From: Kaistia sp. 32K
GTDB lineage: Bacteria; Pseudomonadota; Alphaproteobacteria; Rhizobiales; Kaistiaceae
NCBI RefSeq assembly: GCF_016629525.1
Contig: NZ_AP024269.1
Location: 372,001-436,000 of the forward strand
Length of the DNA stretch: 64,000 nucleotides
Reading direction: 5' to 3'
Both the position numbers and the translations under genes were made by a program. Of the stretch, positions 8,736-15,993 are shown piece by piece (within the stretch, counting starts at the first letter, position 1; every line of letters starts with the position of its first letter). Under the pieces are notes generated by a model. The model ran no database searches, had not been told where the DNA came from, and saw only the letters and a program-made list of their open reading frames with translations.

Positions 8736-9151
8736 GTCCGCCGGGCCGCAGGGCGGGGCGCGGGCTTCCCCGGCGAAGCGGGTACTTCAATATTGTGGAT
8801 AGTTGAGGTCCCATACGGCAAGCTTGGCGCGCATCGCGCCGGCGCGGGCGTGCCGCCTCGGAGAGGTTCGTCGCCCATTGTTCTGTATGAGATTGTTGGT
8901 GGTCCTCCAAAATCGGATGACCCTTTGCGATTCCAATCATTTGGCTGTCATGTCCAAAGCCCGCAAAGTTTTCTCCCGATTTTCCTGCGCTCTTGCGCAT
9001 TGACAGCCGCCGAACTTTCCCTTCAATCTCATAGGGCCACCAATGATATTGGCGATCAGGTGCAGGGAACGCGATCTGGTCGGCTCGACAATGTCGGAGA
9101 GGGCAGCGATAGCGAAAGCTTCTCATCAAGCTCCAGAGGTTGGATTCAATC
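8736..9151 (+). other. Non-coding stretch upstream of the nucleoside operon
   Basis: This 416-base gap should hold the promoter of the nucleoside uptake and hydrolysis operon. A TTGACA hexamer at 9000-9005 is a possible -35 box, but the matching -10 (TCAATC about 17 bases on) is poor. AGAGG at 9135-9139 is the likely ribosome-binding site, 12 bases before the ATG. No riboswitch consensus was recognised, and the small ORFs here look non-coding. Confidence 0.45.
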
Positions 9152-10165
9152 ATGTCTCGTTGGTCTCGTCGTCTCGTCGCGCTGTGTGGCGCTTCCGTCA
9201 TCGCGCTCGCCAGCCAGGCCGCGCTTGCTAAGGACGTCTCCGTCGCGGCGATCTCCGGCTACTTCTCCCAGGGCTTTGGCGTTGCCATCGTCGAGGGCCT
9301 GAAGAAGGCCGAGAAGGATCTCGGCGTGAAGGTCAAGCTGGTCGACACCGGCAACCGCGCCCTCGACTACGAGGAGCAGTTCAACAACCTCGCCAAGGGC
9401 GGCGAGTACGACATCGTCTTCGTCATGGGCTGGGAGCTGGTCGACGCGCTGCAGAAGACCGCCGCCGCCTATCCGAACACGAAGTTCGTCTTCATCGACG
9501 GCGTGCTCGATTCCAAGCACATCGTCTATGCCAACTTCGCCCAGAATGAGGGCTCGTTCCTGGCAGGCGCTCTGGCCTCGATGATGGCGGAGAAGGGCAG
9601 CGAGATCGACGGTCTCGGCGACGGCAAGGCTGTCGGCTTCGTCGGCGGCCGCGACATCCCGGTCATCCGCGACTTCCTCGTCGGCTACGAGCAGGGCGCC
9701 AAGACCGCCGCTCCCGACGTCCGCCTCGACGCCGTCTTCGCCGGCACCTTCGACGATCCGGCCAAGGGCAGCGAACTGACCATGGCCCTCTACGGCCAGG
9801 GTTCGGACATCGTCTACAACGTCGCCGGCCCCACGGGCGAGGGCGTGCTGCAGGCGAGCGCCGCCGCCGGCAAGTACTCGATCGGCGTCGACGTCAACCA
9901 GTGCAACGTCGCGCCGGGCCACGTCATGGCCTCGATGCTGAAGAACGCCAACGTCGCCGTCTATGACCTGGTCAAGGACGTCGTCGACGGCAAGACGCTC
10001 GAGCCCGGCAGCGTTCACACGGCGAACGTGAAGTCCGGCGGCGTCGAGCTGCTGCTCTGCCCCGACGTCGCGGACAAGATCCCGGCCGACGTCAAGGAGA
10101 AGCTCGAAGGCCTCAAGGCCGACATCGCTTCGGGCAAGATCAAGGTCGCCACGACCACCCAGTAG
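9152..10165 (+). CDS. BMP-family ABC transporter substrate-binding protein, probably nucleosides
   Basis: The 337-residue product is a periplasmic binding protein of the basic membrane protein (PnrA/Med) family. A signal peptide ends at AALAKDV; the mature part contains the family landmarks GYFSQGFGVAIVEGLKKAE, YANFAQNEGSFLAGALA, VGFVGGRDIPVIRDFLVGYEQG and YNVAGPTGEGVLQAS. BMP proteins paired with two-domain sugar-type ATPases usually bring in nucleosides, and the two nucleoside hydrolases downstream agree with this. A TTG lies 12 bases earlier in frame, but it abuts the AGAGG box, so the ATG is chosen. First gene of the operon; two stem-loops follow it. Confidence 0.93.
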   Translation: MSRWSRRLVALCGASVIALASQAALAKDVSVAAISGYFSQGFGVAIVEGLKKAEKDLGVKVKLVDTGNRALDYEEQFNNLAKGGEYDIVFVMGWELVDALQKTAAAYPNTKFVFIDGVLDSKHIVYANFAQNEGSFLAGALASMMAEKGSEIDGLGDGKAVGFVGGRDIPVIRDFLVGYEQGAKTAAPDVRLDAVFAGTFDDPAKGSELTMALYGQGSDIVYNVAGPTGEGVLQASAAAGKYSIGVDVNQCNVAPGHVMASMLKNANVAVYDLVKDVVDGKTLEPGSVHTANVKSGGVELLLCPDVADKIPADVKEKLEGLKADIASGKIKVATTTQ

Positions 10166-10180
10166 AGAGCTTCGGCTTGA

Positions 10181-10233
10181 ACCGGCCGGCCACCCACCTC
10201 TGCCCCTAGGGCGGGCGCGGCGGGCTGGCCGGT
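10181..10233 (+). promoter_or_regulatory. Intercistronic stem-loop 1 after the binding-protein gene
   Basis: ACCGGCCGGCC (10181-10191) pairs with GGCTGGCCGGT (10223-10233), an 11-bp stem with one G-U pair. There is no T-run, so it is more likely to stabilise the upstream message or reduce read-through than to stop transcription fully. Binding-protein genes are commonly expressed above their permeases in this way. Confidence 0.55.
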
Positions 10234-10248
10234 CGTCTACACTCGTTC

Positions 10249-10287
10249 CGTGCCTGCGTGCAGACAGTCGGTCTGTGCGCAGGCGCG
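10249..10287 (+). promoter_or_regulatory. Intercistronic stem-loop 2, 17-bp stem before the ATPase gene
   Basis: The 17 bases at 10249-10265 pair completely with 10271-10287, with three or fewer wobble pairs, around the five-base loop AGTCG. No T-run follows. It lies 60 bases before the ATPase start. With the first stem-loop it makes a double barrier between genes 1 and 2 of the operon, consistent with an mRNA processing or attenuation point. Confidence 0.6.
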
Positions 10288-10348
10288 TATCCGGGATTGG
10301 GCGCGGCCGGCGCATCCTTGCGCGGGTCTCTCCCAGGGGACAAATCTG

Positions 10349-11887
10349 ATGACACTTGCCATCGAACTGAAATCCATCACCAAGCGGTTCGGCGCCTTCG
10401 TCGCGAATGAAGACGTGAACCTCGCCGTCGAACGCGGCAAGATCCACGCGATCATCGGTGAGAACGGAGCCGGCAAGACCACCTTGATGAACGTCCTGTT
10501 CGGCTTGTTGCAGCCGGACGAGGGCGAAATCTGGATCGATGGCGAGAAGAAGTCGCTTCCCAACCCGGCCGCGGCGATCGCCGCCGGCATCGGCATGGTC
10601 CACCAGCACTTCAAGCTGGTGCCGTCGCTGACGGTGGCGGAGAACGTCTTCCTCGGCATGGAGATCCGCAAGGGCGGCCTGATCGACCACGCGGCCCAGA
10701 TCAAGAAGACCGCCGAGCTTTCGAAGCAGTTCGGCCTGCAGGTCGACCCGAACGAGCGCGTCGGGCTGCTCTCGGTCGGCATCGAGCAGCGCATCGAGAT
10801 CCTCAAGGTGCTGGTGCGCGGCGCGCGGACCATCATCCTCGACGAGCCGACCGCCGTGCTGACGCCGCAGGAAAGCCGCGAGCTGTTCCAGACGCTCCGC
10901 GGGTTCGTCGCGCAGGGCATGACCGTCATCTTCATCTCGCATCACCTGGAAGAGGTGATGGAGGTTTCCGACACCGTTTCGGTGCTGCGCCTCGGCAAGA
11001 ACGTCGCCTCGAAGCCGACCGCCGAGCTGACCAAGTCCGATCTCGTCCAGCTGATGGTCGGGCGCCTGGTCTCCTTTGATCGTCTGCCGCGTTCGCCGAG
11101 CCTCGGCAAGACGGTGCTCGAGGTCGAGGACCTGTGGTGCCGCGACGAGCGCCAGCTGCAGGCCTTGCGCGGCGTTTCCTTCAACGTCCGCGCCGGCGAG
11201 ATCGTCGGCATCGCCGGCGTCGCCGGCAACGGCCAGACCGAGCTCGCCGAGGTGCTTTCCGGCCTTCGGCCGTCGAGCCACGGCAAGTTCCGGCTCGCCG
11301 GTCGGGACATCACCGGCCGCTCGGCCCGCGACATCCGCGCCGCCGGCGTCGGCCATGTTCCGGGCGACCGGCTGGTGCGCGGCGTCGACCGCAATGCCTC
11401 GATCGCGCTCAATCTGCTGATGGGCCGGCAGGACCAGAGCCCCTGGTCGCGCCACGGCATCATCGACCAGAACTATCTGCAGCAGGAGACGAAGGCGCTG
11501 ATCAAGCGCTTCGACATCCGCGCCCGCGGACCGGAATCGACGGCGAAGAGCCTGTCGGGCGGCAACATCCAGAAGATCGTGCTCGCCCGCGAATTCACCG
11601 GCAGCGCCGATTGCCTGCTGATCGACCAGCCGACGCGCGGCGTCGACATCGGCGCGCAGGAATCGATCCACAGCGAGATCATGCGCCAGCGCGAGGCGGG
11701 CAAGGCGATCCTGCTGATCTCGGTCCAGCTGGACGAACTGATCGCGCTCGCCGATCGCATCCTCGTCATGTTCGGCGGCACCATCATGGGCGAAATCCCC
11801 GGTGACCGCGTCGACGAGGAAGAGATCGGCATGCTGATGGCCGGCGTCGTTCCGGAGCCTCGTTCCAAAACCGTGGGGGCCGCTTGA
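10349..11887 (+). CDS. Nucleoside ABC transporter ATP-binding protein with two ATPase domains
   Basis: This 512-residue protein contains two ATPase halves, as in sugar-type importers. The first half has Walker A GENGAGKTT (about 37-45), signature LSVGIEQRIEI and Walker B TIILDEPTAVL. The second half has a degenerate Walker A, GVAGNGQTE, signature LSGGNIQK and DQPTRGVD. Only one canonical nucleotide site is therefore predicted, which is normal for this subfamily. The ATG at 10349 follows AGGGGACAAATCTG, whereas the longer open frame upstream covers the stem-loop region and is rejected. Its TGA overlaps the next ATG by one base. It energises the two permeases downstream. Confidence 0.94.
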   Translation: MTLAIELKSITKRFGAFVANEDVNLAVERGKIHAIIGENGAGKTTLMNVLFGLLQPDEGEIWIDGEKKSLPNPAAAIAAGIGMVHQHFKLVPSLTVAENVFLGMEIRKGGLIDHAAQIKKTAELSKQFGLQVDPNERVGLLSVGIEQRIEILKVLVRGARTIILDEPTAVLTPQESRELFQTLRGFVAQGMTVIFISHHLEEVMEVSDTVSVLRLGKNVASKPTAELTKSDLVQLMVGRLVSFDRLPRSPSLGKTVLEVEDLWCRDERQLQALRGVSFNVRAGEIVGIAGVAGNGQTELAEVLSGLRPSSHGKFRLAGRDITGRSARDIRAAGVGHVPGDRLVRGVDRNASIALNLLMGRQDQSPWSRHGIIDQNYLQQETKALIKRFDIRARGPESTAKSLSGGNIQKIVLAREFTGSADCLLIDQPTRGVDIGAQESIHSEIMRQREAGKAILLISVQLDELIALADRILVMFGGTIMGEIPGDRVDEEEIGMLMAGVVPEPRSKTVGAA

Positions 11888-12930
11888 TGTCGGACCGCTT
11901 CGACAGTCTTTTCGGCCAGAGCCTGGCCATTCTCTTCGCGCTCGGACTGGGCGCGCTTGTCATCCTCACGGTCGACGAGAGCCCGGTCCGCGTCTTCGTC
12001 ACCCTCTTGAACGGCGCCTTCGGCAGCCCCGAGCGCATTGCCGGCACGCTGCTGCAGACGACGCCGATCCTGATCTGCGGCATCGCCGCCTGCATCTCGT
12101 TCCGCGGCGGCCTGTTCAACATCGGCATCGAAGGCCAGCTCTTCATGGGCGGCTTCTGGGCGACCTGGGTCGGCTTCTCGTTCAACCTGCCGCCGGTGCT
12201 GCATCTGCTCTTCGCCATGGCCGTCGCCATCTTCGCCGGCATGGCCTGGATCGCGATCCCCGCCTTTTTCCGGGCGCGCTACAAGACCAACGAGGTGGTC
12301 TCGACCATTCTCGCCAACTATGTCGCGATCCTGTTCACGTCCTATCTGACGATCAACATCTTCAAGCGCCCCGGCGGCCAGTCCGAGACGCCGCCGATCC
12401 TGGAGAGCGCCTACCTGCCGGAGCTGTTCTCGTTCTCGCGGCTGAACTGGGGCTTGATCATCGGCCTCGTGCTCGCGATTGGCGTGTACCTCTTCTTCAC
12501 CCGGACCGCGCGCGGCTATGCCGTCAGCGAGATGGGCGCCAACCCGAAGTTCGCCGAATATGGCGGCATCGACATCAAGAAGCAGACCTTCCTGGTGCTG
12601 ATCGCTTCCGGCGCGGTCGGCGGCCTTGCCGGCGGCGTCGAGGCGCTCGGCGTGCATCATCGCTTCATGGAAGGCTTCGCACCCGGCTTCGGCTTCGACG
12701 GCGTCATCGCCGCGCTGCTCGCCAACGGCAACCCGATCGGCACCATCTTCACGGCGCTGTTCTTCGGCGCGCTCAGGAGCGGCTCGCTGCTTCTGGAAGT
12801 CGACACCTCCGCCTCGCGCGAAATCATCACCGTCATCCAGGCGCTGATCATTCTCGCCGTCTCGGCCCAGATCACCATTCGCCGCAAGGCATCGGATTCG
12901 ACCGCGGGAGAGCGTCGATGGAAGTTCTAG
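11887..12930 (+). CDS. Nucleoside ABC transporter permease 1
   Basis: The 347-residue product is a BPD_transp_2 type inner-membrane permease, with about eight to ten hydrophobic helices. The segment CISFRGGLFNIGIEGQLFMGG is the family hallmark (the NIGxEGQ motif contacts the ATPase). The ATG overlaps the stop of the ATPase gene (TGATG). The gene overlaps the next permease by 13 bases. This tight packing of two unlike permeases is normal for BMP-type nucleoside importers. Confidence 0.93.
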   Translation: MSDRFDSLFGQSLAILFALGLGALVILTVDESPVRVFVTLLNGAFGSPERIAGTLLQTTPILICGIAACISFRGGLFNIGIEGQLFMGGFWATWVGFSFNLPPVLHLLFAMAVAIFAGMAWIAIPAFFRARYKTNEVVSTILANYVAILFTSYLTINIFKRPGGQSETPPILESAYLPELFSFSRLNWGLIIGLVLAIGVYLFFTRTARGYAVSEMGANPKFAEYGGIDIKKQTFLVLIASGAVGGLAGGVEALGVHHRFMEGFAPGFGFDGVIAALLANGNPIGTIFTALFFGALRSGSLLLEVDTSASREIITVIQALIILAVSAQITIRRKASDSTAGERRWKF

Positions 12931-13913
12931 AACGTCTCCTCAACGTTACGCTCGTCATCGCGACGATCCGCACGACCGCGCCGATCCTGCTCGTCGCGCT
13001 GGGCGGCTCCTTCACCACCAAGGCCGGCATCTTCAACATCGGCCTCGAAGGCCAGATGCTGGTCGGCGCGTTCTTCGCCGTGATCGGCACGATCGCCACC
13101 GGTTCGCCCTGGCTCGGCGTGCTCTGCGGCGTCGCCGCCGCGCTGACGCTGGCGCTGATCTTCGCGTTGCTCGTCGTCACCTTCAAGGCGAACGAGGTCG
13201 TCGTCGGCCTGGCGCTCAACATCCTGGCGGGTGGCATGACCATCTCGCTGATGAAGGCGATCTTCGGCACGCGCGGCTCGATCTTCGGCCACGGCCTGGT
13301 CGGCCTGCCGCCGTTGAAGCTGCCGAATGTCAAGGATCTCGGCTGGTTCGGCCAGATGATCTCCGGCTACACGCCGCTGGTCTATCTCGCCTTTATCCTC
13401 GTGCCCGTCCTGATCCTCTTCTACAACCGCTCGCGGCTCGGCCTCTATATCCGCGTCGTCGGCGAGAAGCCGGAAGCCGCGGAAGCGCTTGGCATCTCGA
13501 TCGTCCGCATCCGCTATGTGTCGTCGCTCCTCTGCGGCCTGCTGGCGGGCCTCGCCGGCGCGCATCTGTCGCTCGGCTACACGACGATGTTCACCGAGAA
13601 CATGTCGTCCGGCCGTGGCTTCATGGCCGTCGCGATCCTGATCTTCTCGAACGGCGATCCGCTCAAGATCCTGATCGGCTGCCTGCTGTTCGGCTTCTCG
13701 GACGCGCTGGCGCTGCGCCTGCAGACGCTTGGCATCTCGTCCTACCTCGTGCTCGCCGTGCCCTACCTGGTCGCGCTGATCGCACTGTTCGCACTCTCCT
13801 ACCGGTCACGCCCGCGCGTGATCCAGGAGACGCTGGCCAGCATGGGCCGCGCCCTTTCCGTCAAGTCCAACACCATCAAACCAGCTGCCGCCACGGACGC
13901 TTCCAAGCCGTGA
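12918..13913 (+). CDS. Nucleoside ABC transporter permease 2
   Basis: This 331-residue permease repeats the hallmark as GGSFTTKAGIFNIGLEGQMLVG near the N-terminus and has about nine hydrophobic helices. It is the partner of the preceding permease; the two form the heterodimeric channel. Its start lies inside the end of the upstream gene, behind the purine-rich GGGAGAG. The nucleoside hydrolase gene begins 12 bases after its stop. Confidence 0.93.
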   Translation: MEVLERLLNVTLVIATIRTTAPILLVALGGSFTTKAGIFNIGLEGQMLVGAFFAVIGTIATGSPWLGVLCGVAAALTLALIFALLVVTFKANEVVVGLALNILAGGMTISLMKAIFGTRGSIFGHGLVGLPPLKLPNVKDLGWFGQMISGYTPLVYLAFILVPVLILFYNRSRLGLYIRVVGEKPEAAEALGISIVRIRYVSSLLCGLLAGLAGAHLSLGYTTMFTENMSSGRGFMAVAILIFSNGDPLKILIGCLLFGFSDALALRLQTLGISSYLVLAVPYLVALIALFALSYRSRPRVIQETLASMGRALSVKSNTIKPAAATDASKP

Positions 13914-13925
13914 CGAGGGGATAAA

Positions 13926-14939
13926 ATGGAACGCATCATTCTCGACGTCGACTCCGCGGGCGACGACATTCTCGCGGTGCTCTTCGCGGCGATCTCGCCG
14001 TCGATCAAGCTCGAAGGTGTCACCACCTGTACCGGCGCCGCCGGTCCCATCGACCAGGTCACCAACGTCGTCCTCAACACGCTGGCGCTGGCCGGCAAGG
14101 GTGACGTTCCGGTCGCCAAGGGCGCCTGGCGCCCGATCGTCGGCAATTCCAAGGAAGACATGGAAGCGCCGGTGCATTTCGAGAAGCGCCTGGTCGCCCG
14201 CTTCGGCGACCGGCTGAAGAAGTTCAACCCGCCGGCCCCGACGCCGTCGCTGAAGGTGATCGACAAGCACGCCGTCGACTTCATCATCGACACGGCGCTC
14301 GCCAACCCTGGCGAGATCACGCTGGTTGTCACCGGCCCGATGACCAACGCCGCCATGGCGTTCCTGCAGGAGCCGGCGCTCGCCAAGGCGCTGAAGCGCA
14401 TGGTGCTGCTCGGCGGCAACTTCGTCACCCCCGGCAACATCACGCCGCTGTCGGAATACAACATCTGGGCCGATCCCGAAGCGGCCCGCGTGGTGCTCAA
14501 CCAGGGCGTCGACACGATCCTGGTGCCGCTCGACGTCTGCGAGGACAATCGCGCCGCCGCCAGCATGCTGACGCGTGACGACCTCGCCGATCTCAAGGAT
14601 CTGGGCGACCATGCGGTCCTCAAGATGATCCAGGAGACGTTCCCGATCTATATCGACATCTGGCGCGAGTTCTTCGATCTCGTCGGCTTCCCGATGGACG
14701 ATATCATCACGGTCGCGCTCGCCTTCGATCCGTCGCTCTGCACCATGACCGAACCGCTGTTCTGCGACATCGTGCTCGACGGGCGCCTCGCCCGCGGCCA
14801 GACGGTCGCCTATCGCGGTCGCCAGTTGCTTCCCGGCGGCGGCCCGAAGACGACGCGGATCTGCACCGACATCGACGGCCGCCGCTTCATGAAGCTCTTC
14901 AAGGAAACGATCGTCCGCTACCAGAGCGAAGCGGCGTAA
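13926..14939 (+). CDS. Nucleoside hydrolase family protein with altered active-site motifs
   Basis: The 337-residue protein belongs to the IunH family. The N-terminal calcium-binding motif reads DVDSAGDD, keeping the aspartates but replacing the usual Pro-Gly of DTDPGxDD by Ser-Ala. The C-terminal motif, normally HDPL, reads MDDI: the calcium-binding Asp is kept but the catalytic His is Met. Its neighbour downstream keeps both canonical motifs. This copy may therefore prefer a different ribosyl substrate, use another acid, or be weakly active. The middle part, VVTGPMTNAAMAF and LGGNFVTPGNITPLSEYNIWADPEAA, is typical of the family. AGGGG precedes the ATG. Confidence 0.88.
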   Translation: MERIILDVDSAGDDILAVLFAAISPSIKLEGVTTCTGAAGPIDQVTNVVLNTLALAGKGDVPVAKGAWRPIVGNSKEDMEAPVHFEKRLVARFGDRLKKFNPPAPTPSLKVIDKHAVDFIIDTALANPGEITLVVTGPMTNAAMAFLQEPALAKALKRMVLLGGNFVTPGNITPLSEYNIWADPEAARVVLNQGVDTILVPLDVCEDNRAAASMLTRDDLADLKDLGDHAVLKMIQETFPIYIDIWREFFDLVGFPMDDIITVALAFDPSLCTMTEPLFCDIVLDGRLARGQTVAYRGRQLLPGGGPKTTRICTDIDGRRFMKLFKETIVRYQSEAA

Positions 14940-14949
14940 GGGCACGAGA

Positions 14950-15903
14950 ATGACCACGACCGAAATGACCAGCACCCGCCCGACGCCGATCCTGCTCGAT
15001 TGCGATCCCGGCCATGACGACGCCATCGCGCTCGTGATGGCGCATCGCTCGAAGGCGATCGACCTCCTCGGCGTCACCGTCACCTGCGGCAATGCCGAGC
15101 CGGAGAAGACCGTCTCCAACACGCTCCGCATCCTGGAGTTCATCGGCGCGCATGACGTGCCGGTCGCGGCCGGCTGCGTGCGCCCGCTCGCCCGTCCGCT
15201 GGTGCTCGGCACCGCCGACGGCCCGAGCGGCCTCGAGGGTTCGCCCTACCTGCCGCAGGCGACCAAGAAGGTCGAGCCGATGCATGCGGTCGACTTCATC
15301 GCCAAGACGCTGCGCGAGCAGGACGAGCCGCTGCGCATCGTCGCCACCGGCCCGCTCTGCAATCTCGGCCTGTTCGTCCTGAAGTATCCGGAGCTTCTTC
15401 CGAAGATCAAGGATATCACCTGGATGGGTGGCGTGTTCTGGCGCAAGAGCGAGTACATCACGCCGACCGAGTTCAACGCCTTCTGCGATCCGGAAGCGCT
15501 GAAGATCGTCCTCGACAGCGGCGTGCCGATCACCATGGTCGGCCTCGACGTCACCATGAAGGTGCTGGTCGAGGAGCCGCAGTACCGCGAGTTCGAGAAG
15601 ATCGACACCGAGCTCGGCCGCGTCGTGCTCGACTGGCTGAAGTTCTACGAGAAGCTGCATCGCAACTCGATGGGCGTGGGCGGTGCGCTGCACGACCCGC
15701 TGGCGCTGGCGCTGATCATCGACCCGACGCTGGTCAAGACCCGTCCGGCCCATATCGGCGTCGACCTGACCGGCACCTACACCTTCGGCGCGACGGTCGC
15801 CGATTACTGGAACGAGCGCGGCCTGCCGCCGAATGCCCAGGTCTGCGAGGAGGTCGATTCCGACCGCTTCTTCGACCTGCTCTACAGCCTGCTTCGGGAC
15901 TGA
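14950..15903 (+). CDS. Nucleoside hydrolase (IunH family), canonical active site
   Basis: This 317-residue enzyme should hydrolyse the N-glycosidic bond of nucleosides to free base and ribose in the cytoplasm. The calcium site motif DCDPGHDDA lies at about residues 18-26 and the catalytic motif GGALHDPLALA at about 238-248; the middle motif is ATGPLCNLGLF. It is the last gene of the uptake operon, ten bases behind its divergent paralogue, and a strong terminator follows. Together the operon imports nucleosides and splits them. Purine or pyrimidine preference cannot be read from the sequence. Confidence 0.94.
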   Translation: MTTTEMTSTRPTPILLDCDPGHDDAIALVMAHRSKAIDLLGVTVTCGNAEPEKTVSNTLRILEFIGAHDVPVAAGCVRPLARPLVLGTADGPSGLEGSPYLPQATKKVEPMHAVDFIAKTLREQDEPLRIVATGPLCNLGLFVLKYPELLPKIKDITWMGGVFWRKSEYITPTEFNAFCDPEALKIVLDSGVPITMVGLDVTMKVLVEEPQYREFEKIDTELGRVVLDWLKFYEKLHRNSMGVGGALHDPLALALIIDPTLVKTRPAHIGVDLTGTYTFGATVADYWNERGLPPNAQVCEEVDSDRFFDLLYSLLRD

Positions 15904-15944
15904 TCCCCGGCTCCGGCCAGTCTGGCAAAGTCTGGCAACATCCG

Positions 15945-15987
15945 CGCCGGCATGACGACCCTCGGGCCGCCATGCCGGCGTTTTTGT
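15945..15987 (+). terminator. Rho-independent terminator of the nucleoside operon
   Basis: CGCCGGCATG (15945-15954) pairs perfectly with CATGCCGGCG (15971-15980) and is followed by TTTTTGTT. It lies between convergent genes, 42 bases after the nucleoside hydrolase stop. Confidence 0.93.
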
Positions 15988-15993
15988 TGGTGG

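Noticed and set aside
8736..9151. A riboswitch upstream of the nucleoside operon
   Set aside because: No purine, pre-queuosine or other recognised consensus was found; only a weak promoter is visible.
9146..11671. An 841-codon minus-strand frame across the nucleoside transport genes
   Set aside because: It is antisense to the binding protein and ATPase and has typical shadow composition.
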